Assembly (NCBI GenBank): GCA_021849995.1
Contig: JAJZSC010000101.1
Location: 1-8,799, forward strand
DNA length: 8,799 nucleotides
Direction: 5' to 3'
From: Bacillota bacterium
GTDB taxonomy: Bacteria; Bacillota; Desulfitobacteriia; Desulfitobacteriales; Desulfitobacteriaceae
Positions within the stretch are counted from its first letter, which is position 1; each line of letters starts with the position of its first letter. The notes under the pieces are model-generated. The model made no database searches. It was not told the DNA's origin and saw nothing but the letters and a program-made list of their open reading frames with translations. Below, one piece after another: positions 1 to 6,216 of this stretch. The position numbers were made by a program, and so were the translations under genes.

Positions 1-1359
1 ACTATAGTCTTCCTCTTTACCTGCAGCTTCTAAGGCTGCTTCCACCCTATGATTTCTTGGTATCACTGCAGGATTAGATTTCCTCATCAACTCTTGAACA
101 GATTGCTTAGACTCCCTCTGTCTTTCAAGTCTAGCTTGCCATCTTTCCTGCCACTGAGCAAATTCTGGTGTACCCCATATTGCTGTTTCTTCTGGACTGT
201 CCAGTGTTAATGCCCTGAAGGTGTTAGTGTAGTCTGCCTTGTTTTTTTCCATCAAACCAAGAAGCTCCTCCATAAGTGCTTCATCATGGGCCTCTTCATT
301 GAATAAGCCGAGTTTTGCTCTCATTCCGGCAAGCCAATGCTCCTTATAGAGATCAGCAAAACCTGAAATAGCTTCTTGAGCCATTTCGATAGCTTGCTCC
401 TCGTTGTGATCAAGGAGCGGCAATAAGGTTTCAGCAAATCTAGCTAAGTTCCAAGCAGCGATCCCTGGCTGGTTCTGATAGGCATAGCGACCCTGTGTAT
501 CAATTGAGCTGAACACTGTCTCTGGGTCATACGTATCCATAAAAGCACAAGGGCCATAATCGATGGTTTCACCACTGATCGCCATGTTATCAGTATTCAT
601 CACCCCATGAATGAAACCAACCAATTGCCACTTAGCTATTAGGCTAGCCTGACGCTTGATAACTTCCTTCAGAAATGCAAAGTAGCGCTTATCATCCTTA
701 TCCTCTACATGAGGAAAATGCCTTTTCAAGGTGTAGTCAGCCAAAGCCCGAATATCTTCGACAGTTCCCCATTGTGCCGCATATTGAAAGGTACCTACAC
801 GTATATGACTAGCCGCTACTCGAGTCAAAATGGCACCTGGAAGTCTAGTCTCACGGAACACTGTCTCCCCTGTTGACACTACAGCGAGACTCCTAGTTGT
901 AGGGATACCAAGGGCATCCATGGCTTCACTTATTATATATTCACGTAGCATAGGCCCTAAAGCCGCCCGCCCATCACCCCGTCTAGAATAGGGTGTTGCA
1001 CCTGAGCCCTTTAACTGAACATCAAATCGCTTGCCTGTAGGAGTTATCTGCTCACCCAGCAAAATAGCACGACCATCTCCCAACATCGTAAAATGACCAA
1101 ATTGATGCCCTGCATAAGCTTGCGCTAGTGGCATGGCTCCCTCAGGAATTCGATTTCCCGCTAGGATTTCTAGCCCATCCTCACTTTGCAGTTCTTCTGG
1201 GTCCAATCCTAAAAACTTGGCGAAGGAGTCATTTAAAATAATCATCCTTGGTGCGCGTACAGGGGTCGGATTAGTCTTACTAAAAAAGTGCTTCGGTAGC
1301 TGAGAATAGCTATTCTCTAAATTCCAACCCGTTTCTATTACTGTGGCCATCTTCGTCAT
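1..1359 (-). CDS. selO: Protein adenylyltransferase SelO (YdiU family), C-terminus cut by window edge
   Basis: Translating the minus strand from ATG at 1359 gives 453 uninterrupted codons to the window edge; roughly 30-40 residues are missing compared with the usual ~480-490. SelO is a pseudokinase-fold enzyme that transfers AMP from ATP to Ser/Thr/Tyr of target proteins, linked in E. coli and yeast to redox stress. Visible motifs: AGHQFGHF (83-90), GDGRAILLGE (94-103), QLKGSGATPYSRRGDGRA (115-132), LREY (138-141), SEAMDALGIPTTRSLA (144-159), HGVMNTDN (251-258) and DYGP (267-270). K117, E140, D257, N258 and D267 match by motif order and spacing the ATP- and metal-handling residues K113, E136, D252, N253 and D262 of Pseudomonas SelO, so the enzyme should be active. 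The start has AGGTGGAG just upstream; an in-frame ATG at 1350 is the alternative. The conserved C-terminal Cys tail lies outside the window, so its state is unknown. Confidence 0.95.
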   Translation of the reverse strand, partial: MTKMATVIETGWNLENSYSQLPKHFFSKTNPTPVRAPRMIILNDSFAKFLGLDPEELQSEDGLEILAGNRIPEGAMPLAQAYAGHQFGHFTMLGDGRAILLGEQITPTGKRFDVQLKGSGATPYSRRGDGRAALGPMLREYIISEAMDALGIPTTRSLAVVSTGETVFRETRLPGAILTRVAASHIRVGTFQYAAQWGTVEDIRALADYTLKRHFPHVEDKDDKRYFAFLKEVIKRQASLIAKWQLVGFIHGVMNTDNMAISGETIDYGPCAFMDTYDPETVFSSIDTQGRYAYQNQPGIAAWNLARFAETLLPLLDHNEEQAIEMAQEAISGFADLYKEHWLAGMRAKLGLFNEEAHDEALMEELLGLMEKNKADYTNTFRALTLDSPEETAIWGTPEFAQWQERWQARLERQRESKQSVQELMRKSNPAVIPRNHRVEAALEAAGKEEDYS

Positions 1360-1449
1360 AGCTCCACCTACTCTCACTTATTTTGCTTCGCTTACTATTG
1401 TACCTCTCGTTCTTCTTTCATCTTGTTACTGAATTAGAACGTTTTATTT

Positions 1450-1455
1450 ATTATA
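1450..1455 (-). promoter_or_regulatory. Candidate -10 element of selO promoter
   Basis: The minus strand reads TATAAT here, about 90 bases before the selO start and downstream of the preceding gene's terminator. No good TTGACA-like -35 sits at 16-18 bases, so the assignment rests on the perfect -10 and on position. Confidence 0.4.
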
Positions 1456-1502
1456 CCCTTTATAAATGTTGATAACGCTTTTTTATTCAATCCTAAAAAT
1501 AG

Positions 1503-1543
1503 AAAAAACCCCTGTGAGGCCTTCACACCATAGGAGCTTTTTT
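1503..1543 (-). terminator. Rho-independent terminator after the HdrB-like gene
   Basis: On the minus strand an interrupted stem (CTCC, bulge, TGTGA / TCACA, GGGG) around the loop AGGCC is followed by six T. It lies 25 bases past the stop of the HdrB-like gene and separates it from selO. The plus strand also has a T run after the stem (CTTTTTTA), so weak bidirectional action is possible. Confidence 0.7.
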
Positions 1544-1567
1544 ATTAGCTTTTTATTAAGCTTATCT

Positions 1568-2227
1568 TTAACAACCTTGTCCCTTTATAAATTTTTCTAA
1601 TTGACTGTGCCATTCATCAGGCTCATATATTCCAATTTGGGTGTCCTCATTAAACAAAAGATCTATGATATAGCGCGGCTTTTTTCCCCCGATATGCATA
1701 GCTTTGATACAGGATACACAGTAAACCACCACATCTTCACAGGGCATTTCCTTGGCGCGCTTTATCATCTGATCTTTGACACGCTCAACAGGCAAAGTAC
1801 CATAAAAACTATCACCACAACAAACTGCCTGAGCACGAGTATTTTTAGGTTCTATGACTTCTATATTCATTCTTGCCAACAATTTTCTAATAGCACTATG
1901 TACTCTTTCCTCGGAGCGGGTAGGACATGCATCGTGAACCGTCATCTTCATACCGCTATAGTCAGGCAAAGGAAAAGTTTCACTTTCGGCCAAAACTTCC
2001 CAAAGTGATATGGTAGATATCCCCTCATAAAGCTCCCGATACCTTCTGTCACAGCCAGCACAAGTATTAATTACCTGTGTACCAGTTTCTAGCTTAGGCT
2101 CATACCTGCAACAAATTAGGTGTTCAGGGATTTCGCCCGTACTTTTATTTAGAAAAGCCAGTACCTTCTTAGTAAGCTCTGGTTTATAAAGGATAAAAGC
2201 GCATCCTGGTGCATAAACTTGTCTCAT
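1568..2227 (-). CDS. HdrB-like CCG-domain (cysteine-rich) Fe-S protein, stand-alone
   Basis: The 219-residue protein carries two cysteine-rich motifs of the kind found in heterodisulfide reductase subunit B, glycolate oxidase GlcF and LutA/LldE. The second is canonical: C101, then C136-C137-G138, then C170-x2-C173. The first is C9, C39-C40-R, then C56-x2-C59, with an unusually short 15-residue gap before CxxC and Arg instead of Gly. In HdrB such motifs bind non-cubane [4Fe-4S] clusters that split disulfides or pass electrons. There is no signal peptide or membrane segment, so it should be cytosolic. At 219 residues it is shorter than HdrB (~290). No hdrA, hdrC, flavoprotein or ferredoxin gene is adjacent, so partner and substrate are unknown. 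The start is secure: AAGGAGGG six bases upstream and an extended -10 promoter behind it. It is a single-gene unit with its own terminator. Family assignment is firm; a physiological role cannot be given. Confidence 0.85.
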   Translation of the reverse strand: MRQVYAPGCAFILYKPELTKKVLAFLNKSTGEIPEHLICCRYEPKLETGTQVINTCAGCDRRYRELYEGISTISLWEVLAESETFPLPDYSGMKMTVHDACPTRSEERVHSAIRKLLARMNIEVIEPKNTRAQAVCCGDSFYGTLPVERVKDQMIKRAKEMPCEDVVVYCVSCIKAMHIGGKKPRYIIDLLFNEDTQIGIYEPDEWHSQLEKFIKGQGC

Positions 2228-2258
2228 TTTTTACCCTCCTTTTGTCTCAATATCTTCA

Positions 2259-2267
2259 ATTATACCA
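2259..2267 (-). promoter_or_regulatory. Extended -10 promoter of the HdrB-like gene
   Basis: The minus strand reads TGGTATAAT, a perfect TATAAT with the TGn extension, 32 bases before the HdrB-like start. No strong -35 is present, which is typical of extended -10 promoters. Confidence 0.6.
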
Positions 2268-2340
2268 CAGAAGAGGCATTAGTAGATATTGCTTATATGT
2301 CGTAAGTCGCTAATTCACCTACAAATTAACAAGCGATAGA

Positions 2341-2390
2341 TATTAGTTGACTATAGTTATTTTTAGTTGATATGAGTTGACTTTAATTGT
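2341..2390 (+). repeat. Five 10-bp tandem repeats, consensus nnntAGTTGA, in helical phase
   Basis: Consecutive decamers read TATTAGTTGA, CTATAGTTAT, TTTTAGTTGA, TATGAGTTGA and CTTTAATTGT. Three carry an exact AGTTGA (2345-2350, 2365-2370, 2375-2380) and the other two a degraded copy in the same register. The period equals about one turn of DNA, so bound proteins would line up on one face. The fourth unit supplies the -35 hexamer of the HTH-Uma2 promoter, so occupancy should affect its transcription. Function is inferred from pattern and position. Confidence 0.7.
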
Positions 2391-2405
2391 AAAATTATGT
2401 ATGAT
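2377..2405 (+). promoter_or_regulatory. Sigma-A-type promoter of the HTH-Uma2 gene
   Basis: TTGACT (2377-2382) and TATGAT (2400-2405) are separated by exactly 17 bases; each matches consensus at five of six positions. The expected transcription start (about 2412) falls on the ribosome binding site GGAGGT (2412-2417), leaving a leader of only about 13 bases. The -35 lies inside the decamer repeats. Confidence 0.65.
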
Positions 2406-2424
2406 GTAGGTGGAGGTGTTGATT

Positions 2425-3177
2425 ATGGCTGACAATAAGGACTTAATAACTGCACAAAATTTAGCAGATTCCCTAAACCTTTCGGTAGAAACAATCTGGA
2501 GATATACTCGAGAGAAAAAAATCCCCTATGTTGAACTAGGTAACAAACAATACCGCTACCGCCTTCTTGATGTAATTAATTCATTGTCGAGTTCAACCGT
2601 TCAGGAAAACCCAGCACAGTATGGAACTGATACTGACAAAAAACTGACTTACCAAGACTACCTTGAGCTTCCTGAAGAACCAGGCTACAGCTTTGAGCTT
2701 CTAGAAGGGGTTTTAATCAAGGAACCCTCGCCAAATGTTATCCACCAAAGAGTATCTCGTCGCTTACAACGAATCCTTGAGGATTATTTTTGGCAAGTGG
2801 ACCCTAAAGGCGAAGTTTTTGATGCCCCATTAGATGTAACCTTCCATGACATTACTGTTGTTCAACCTGACCTGCTTTATATTGCTGGAGAACAAAGTTC
2901 AATTATAAAGGATACACGCATTGATGGCCCCCCCAAGCTGGTTGTCGAAGTACTTTCTCCCTCAACAAGCCGCAAAGATCGTATGAAGAAATTAGGTATC
3001 TATCAAAGGGCCTTTGTAGAACATTATTGGCTTGTAAATCCTAACGATAAAACTCTCGAGTGTTTCGCACTACGTGATGGCACTTATTCCCTTGTAGCAT
3101 GTGGGATGGAAGAAGCTATTGTTGAGCATCCTGATTTTTCAGGTTTAGCCCTTAAACTGCAGGAACTCTGGAAATAA
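2425..3177 (+). CDS. Excisionase-type HTH fused to Uma2-family (DUF820) PD-(D/E)XK nuclease
   Basis: The ATG at 2425 gives 250 residues and has GGAGGT seven bases upstream; an in-frame GTG at 2410 overlaps that site and is rejected. Residues 8-52 form a MerR/excisionase-like winged helix-turn-helix (QNLADSL, SVETIWRYTREKKIP, then a wing VELGNKQYRY). A polar linker (about 53-72) leads to a complete Uma2 domain (73-249): FELLEGVLI with E91, VQPD with D149, LVVEVLSPSTS with E175, DRMKKLGIY with D185, K189 and Y193, and YWLVNP (201-206). D149, E175 and K189 fit the PD-(D/E)XK active site, so the fold looks intact. One departure is AFVEHYW where the family usually has AGVxEYW. Uma2 proteins are widespread in cyanobacteria and some Clostridia and largely uncharacterised; nuclease activity is predicted from fold. 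No transposase or methylase is adjacent. The HTH next to a phased repeat array suggests site-specific binding or autoregulation. Confidence 0.88.
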   Translation: MADNKDLITAQNLADSLNLSVETIWRYTREKKIPYVELGNKQYRYRLLDVINSLSSSTVQENPAQYGTDTDKKLTYQDYLELPEEPGYSFELLEGVLIKEPSPNVIHQRVSRRLQRILEDYFWQVDPKGEVFDAPLDVTFHDITVVQPDLLYIAGEQSSIIKDTRIDGPPKLVVEVLSPSTSRKDRMKKLGIYQRAFVEHYWLVNPNDKTLECFALRDGTYSLVACGMEEAIVEHPDFSGLALKLQELWK

Positions 3178-3193
3178 GCTTGACTGTCAAAAA

Positions 3194-3248
3194 TTCTTCA
3201 GATCGAAGAAAGCCATCTGTCCTCAGCACTGCAGAGGTACAGATGGCT
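3194..3248 (-). terminator. Tandem hairpins between convergent genes; probable terminator of the binding-protein gene
   Basis: A perfect 10-bp inverted repeat (AGCCATCTGT at 3211-3220, ACAGATGGCT at 3239-3248) encloses a nested CCTC/GAGG stem. Beside it, TTCTTC (3194-3199) pairs with GAAGAA (3205-3210). Read on the minus strand the small hairpin comes last and is followed directly by five T, as expected for a terminator of the ABC operon. The large hairpin has no T run on the plus side, so termination of the HTH-Uma2 gene is less certain. Confidence 0.6.
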
Positions 3249-3271
3249 AACATATAACTAATCCATACTAC

Positions 3272-4288
3272 TTACTTTATATTTTTAATCGCAGTCTCTG
3301 CAAACTCGGTATTTACAACCTCTGAGTAAGGAGCTACTTTCTGAAGTTCACCAGCATCTTGCAGGGCTTTTTGTAATACCCCAAGATCATTTTCCAAAAG
3401 TATAGGGTCTTTTTTCCAAGAGTTCTGCTCTTTGTATCTCTTAACGACTGTCGTTAAGATTTCCATATCAGCATCAGGAAAATGCGGCTTAATCGCTTCG
3501 GCTATTTCTTCTGGAGTATGCTTCTCCACCCAAAGCTGACCCTTGTAGATGGCATTGGTAAACTTCTGCATTATCTCTGGGTTTTTCTCGATATAGCTCT
3601 TACGAGCAAAGTAAGCGGTATAGGGAACTTCGCCACTTGATTTCCCTAAAGAAGCCAAAATATGGGCTTTTCCTTCCTTCTCCATCTGGGAAGCTGTTGG
3701 TTCGAACAGGATAACATAGTCTCCTTGACCACCGAGGAAGGCTCCAGGCATTGCTGCAAACTGCATTGTAGTATCAATCATTACATCCTTACCTGGAGTC
3801 AAACCATTATTGCGAAGTACATACTGTAGGATAATCTCCGGCATTCCGCCTTTTCGACCACCAATAATAGTCTTACCCTTAAGATCGCTCCACTTAAAAT
3901 CTGGATTAGGTTCTCTTCCCATTAAAAAGGTACCATCACCATTTGTCAATTGAGCAAAGACAACACTATGATCCTCTTTACCTTCGTTGTATACGTAAAC
4001 ACTGGCCTCAGGTCCAGCAAAGCCGATATCTGCTTGCCCGGTCAGCACTGCTGTCATGACCTTATCTGCACCTTGACCATTAGATAGTTCAATCTCTAAA
4101 CCTTCTTCCTCAAAAAAGCCTTGGCTTAAAGCTACATACTGAGGCGCATAAAAGATAGAATGCGTTACCTCAGATAGCTGAATCTTTTCTAATGGCTTAG
4201 TCGTTGTTTGTGTACCACAGCCAGTAAGCCCTAAGAAGACCCCAAGCAACATGACAATGAACAAAGGAAACAACCATCTTTTTCTCAT
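3272..4288 (-). CDS. ABC importer substrate-binding lipoprotein, SsuA/TauA/ThiY (NMT1-like) type
   Basis: The 338-residue protein begins with a lipoprotein signal: basic MRKR, a hydrophobic stretch (6-20) and the lipobox LTGC with lipidation at C24. The mature part has the NMT1/SsuA pattern: YAPQYVALSQGFFEEEGLEIEL near the start, an AVLTGQADIGFAGPE segment in lobe 1, LKGKTIIGGRKGG at the hinge entry, then the second lobe and a helical C-terminus with TPEEIAEAIKPHFPD. It should sit on the outer membrane face and deliver a small organic ligand to the permease encoded upstream. This family includes binders of alkanesulfonates, taurine, thiamine precursors and nitrate; sequence alone does not decide here, and no sulfonatase, monooxygenase or thiamine gene is adjacent. 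The start is clear, with AAGGAGGG seven bases upstream. It is the last gene of the operon, 82 bases after the permease stop. Confidence 0.88.
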   Translation of the reverse strand: MRKRWLFPLFIVMLLGVFLGLTGCGTQTTTKPLEKIQLSEVTHSIFYAPQYVALSQGFFEEEGLEIELSNGQGADKVMTAVLTGQADIGFAGPEASVYVYNEGKEDHSVVFAQLTNGDGTFLMGREPNPDFKWSDLKGKTIIGGRKGGMPEIILQYVLRNNGLTPGKDVMIDTTMQFAAMPGAFLGGQGDYVILFEPTASQMEKEGKAHILASLGKSSGEVPYTAYFARKSYIEKNPEIMQKFTNAIYKGQLWVEKHTPEEIAEAIKPHFPDADMEILTTVVKRYKEQNSWKKDPILLENDLGVLQKALQDAGELQKVAPYSEVVNTEFAETAIKNIK

Positions 4289-4370
4289 TAGCTAACCCTC
4301 CTTAACTTACAAGCAACTCGGAATACATAGTAACCAAGTTATAAATAGTAACTCTTTAGCAACATCCTTC

Positions 4371-5222
4371 TTAGTTATTCAAACGTCTTTTTAGTAGCAG
4401 CTTTTCAAGCAAAATCACCCCCTGATACATTACGGCAGCTGCAACACCGAGGATTAATACACTGGTCATAACCAGGTCTAGCTTAAACACTTGCCCCCCA
4501 TACACAATTAGATATCCTAAGCCCGCTTTGGAAACCAAAAATTCACCTACTATTACTCCGACCCAAGATAAGCCCACATTGATTTTTAAAGCATTCATTA
4601 TTGTGGGAAGAGATGCAGGAAGAACAACTTTTGTCATAACCTGGAGTTTAGTCCCTCCAAAGGTCTCCACTAGCTTAATCTTTTCTTTATCTATGGCTAA
4701 GAACCCATTCAAAACCTCTAGTATAGTTACGATAAGCGAAATAGCCAGCGTCATAACTATTATTGCACCAGGGCCTGCTCCAATCCAGACTATGAAAATA
4801 GAGCCTAAAGCTATTTTAGGGAGACTGTTCAGTATGACCAAATACGGCTCAGATACCTTAGAAATAAATTCAGACCACCATAAAACGATGGCAAGGAAAG
4901 TTCCCAATACTGTTCCTAATACAAAGCCGACAACGGTCTCTAAACATGTAACTGCTATATGCTTAAGGAGTACTCCTTGCTGATGAAGTGCAACCATTGT
5001 CTCAAAAACTCGCGAGGGCTGACTCGTAATAAAGGGGTCTACAATTCTTAAGTGGGCAAATAGCTCCCATAAGCCAAAAGCTAGAACTAATATGAAGATT
5101 TGGGTAAACCGAACCATAATCTTATGCCAACGTACCTTTCTCAAAAACTCCTGATGTTCAGATGATATCTCCGGCTTTTGTGAGACTGTAGCTGAATCAA
5201 ATCGATCACTTGACATGGACAT
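4371..5222 (-). CDS. ABC importer permease, SsuC/TauC type
   Basis: This is an inner-membrane subunit of the binding-protein-dependent transport family, 283 residues from ATG at 5222. About six membrane segments can be traced, roughly 40-57, 92-114, 134-150, 152-174, 220-236 and 250-276. The cytoplasmic EAA loop that docks onto the ATPase is visible at about 184-205 (VETFGGTK...VVLPASLP). The gene overlaps the ATPase gene by 17 bases, and its ribosome binding site GGAAGGAG (5227-5234) lies inside the ATPase 3' end, indicating translational coupling. Start choice: ATG 5222 has four bases of spacing and ATG 5216 has ten; both are possible. The longer reading from TTG at 5246 precedes this binding site and is unlikely. 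Substrate is unknown, as for its partners. Confidence 0.9.
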   Translation of the reverse strand: MSMSSDRFDSATVSQKPEISSEHQEFLRKVRWHKIMVRFTQIFILVLAFGLWELFAHLRIVDPFITSQPSRVFETMVALHQQGVLLKHIAVTCLETVVGFVLGTVLGTFLAIVLWWSEFISKVSEPYLVILNSLPKIALGSIFIVWIGAGPGAIIVMTLAISLIVTILEVLNGFLAIDKEKIKLVETFGGTKLQVMTKVVLPASLPTIMNALKINVGLSWVGVIVGEFLVSKAGLGYLIVYGGQVFKLDLVMTSVLILGVAAAVMYQGVILLEKLLLKRRLNN

Positions 5223-5985
5223 CCAACTCCTTCCATATGCGATCAAAATACGCCTGGAACTCTGGCATTTTTCTGGAGTTGAAAGGAGTACGCTTATCTA
5301 ACCTAATCTCGATATCATGACAGCTCTTAATAGTCCCTGGCCTACGAGTAAGTACATAAACCCGATCAGACATGCTGATACTCTCAGCTATATCATGAGT
5401 TACCATTATGGCTGTCTTATTCTCTTTTTTTATGATTTCATAGATATCGTCATTAACCGCCAACCTAGTTTGATAGTCTAATGCAGAGAATGCCTCGTCT
5501 AGAAGCAGTATCTCGGGATTTGTTACTAGAGTCCGGATGAGAGCAACGCGCTGTCTCATCCCCCCTGATAACTGACTAGGATATTTATGCCCAAACCCCT
5601 TAAGGCCGTATGTTTCTAAAAGATGCTCAGCATATTCCTTAGCCTCAGCAGTTACCGCTTTTTGAATTTCAAGTCCCAGGAGGATATTCTGAGTAATCGT
5701 CCTCCAATCAAACAAATGGTCTTTTTGAAGCATGTATCCTACCTTTTTAGAAGGGCCGGTTACTTTCTCTCCTTTCACAAGAACACTACCTGAGGTCGGG
5801 GTTAATAGTCCGGAAACTATTGATAAAAGGGTTGACTTTCCACAACCACTTGGGCCAACAATACTCACAAATTCACCTTCATGAACCTTGAAGCTGATGT
5901 TGTCTAAGGCCGGAATCTCCCCATTGAGTGATTGATACTTCATACCAACGGCTTTTAACTCCACAACATTTTTCAGTGTTCTCAC
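5206..5985 (-). CDS. ABC importer ATPase, SsuB/TauB type
   Basis: This 259-residue nucleotide-binding subunit has every catalytic motif: Walker A GPSGCGKST (44-52), Q-loop Q87, signature LSGGMRQR (139-146), Walker B ILLLDE (159-164) with catalytic E164, D-loop SALD (167-170) and switch H197. Length and the segment LFDWRTITQNILLGLE (91-106) fit SsuB/TauB/ThiZ-type importers. It is the first gene of the operon. The start is uncertain: GTG at 5985 overlaps the purine-rich AGAGAGGTGA that looks like its own ribosome binding site. Downstream alternatives are CTG at codon 4 and GTG at codon 8; the latter would place the start right at the usual beginning of the family (VELKAVGMKY). Activity is not affected by the choice. 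Confidence 0.92.
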   Translation of the reverse strand: MRTLKNVVELKAVGMKYQSLNGEIPALDNISFKVHEGEFVSIVGPSGCGKSTLLSIVSGLLTPTSGSVLVKGEKVTGPSKKVGYMLQKDHLFDWRTITQNILLGLEIQKAVTAEAKEYAEHLLETYGLKGFGHKYPSQLSGGMRQRVALIRTLVTNPEILLLDEAFSALDYQTRLAVNDDIYEIIKKENKTAIMVTHDIAESISMSDRVYVLTRRPGTIKSCHDIEIRLDKRTPFNSRKMPEFQAYFDRIWKELDVHVK

Positions 5986-6007
5986 CTCTCTTTTGTGTCT
6001 CTAGTAC

Positions 6008-6037
6008 ATTATAGTTAGGCAGGTATAGATGGGTGAA
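6008..6037 (-). promoter_or_regulatory. Candidate promoter of the ABC importer operon
   Basis: On the minus strand TTCACC (6032-6037) and a perfect TATAAT (6008-6013) are separated by 18 bases. The predicted transcript starts only about 15-20 bases before the ATPase start, so the hairpin at 6058-6087 would lie upstream of transcription, not in the leader. Confidence 0.5.
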
Positions 6038-6057
6038 TGTTTATGCCGATAAATACA

Positions 6058-6087
6058 AAAGACCTAGACTAAAATGTCTAGGTCTTT
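6058..6087. terminator. Perfect 12-bp hairpin, terminator-like, between divergent genes
   Basis: AAAGACCTAGAC (6058-6069) and GTCTAGGTCTTT (6076-6087) form a perfect 12-bp stem with the loop TAAAAT. On the minus strand the stem ends in TCTTTTGTATTTAT and on the plus strand in TCTTTCT, so it resembles a terminator, better on the minus strand. No annotated gene ends here: the flanking genes diverge from it. It may insulate the two promoters, end an unseen small RNA, or act as a protein-binding palindrome. Confidence 0.5.
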
Positions 6088-6144
6088 CTACGCATATTGT
6101 TTTAAATCTCAATTAATCCATAATGCTTCTTCAGGTCATTTAGA

Positions 6145-6174
6145 TTGACAGTTCTTCTCAGTTTGATATATCAT
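6145..6174 (+). promoter_or_regulatory. Candidate promoter of gdx with overlapping palindromes
   Basis: A consensus TTGACA (6145-6150) is followed after 18 bases by TATCAT (6169-6174), five of six matches to TATAAT. Two 10-bp palindromes overlap the -10: TGATATATCA (6164-6173) and TATCATGATA (6169-6178), possible operator halves. I see no guanidine-I (ykkC), -II or -III riboswitch consensus in the 43-base leader that this promoter predicts, or in the upstream gap. Confidence 0.5.
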
Positions 6175-6216
6175 GATAACGTAAAATCGTAATTTGGTAC
6201 AAAAAGGAGATTACCT

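Noticed and set aside
1601..2008. Plus-strand open frame of 135 codons.
   Set aside because: It is antisense to the HdrB-like gene, whose conserved cysteine motifs and ribosome binding site show the true frame.
2307..2336. Imperfect inverted repeat TCGC-TAATT / AATTA-GCGA upstream of the HTH-Uma2 promoter.
   Set aside because: The arms are short with a four-base bulge and the sequence is AT-rich; not convincing as an operator or terminator.
4327..4352. Direct repeat ATAGTAAC (4327-4334 and 4345-4352) between the permease and binding-protein genes.
   Set aside because: Two 8-bp copies in AT-rich spacer are easily due to chance, and nothing else supports a site.
4528..4983. Plus-strand open frame of 151 codons.
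   Set aside because: It is antisense to the permease gene and has no family signature.
6080..6180. Thiamine (TPP) riboswitch before the ABC operon: the minus strand contains CTGAGA, ACCTGA and GCGTAG in the right order, ahead of a terminator-like hairpin.
   Set aside because: The spacing is wrong (about 36 bases between the last two blocks, where about 20 are expected). The GGGG block and the closing stems are absent, and the best promoter lies after the hairpin. An Infernal scan with the TPP model would settle it.
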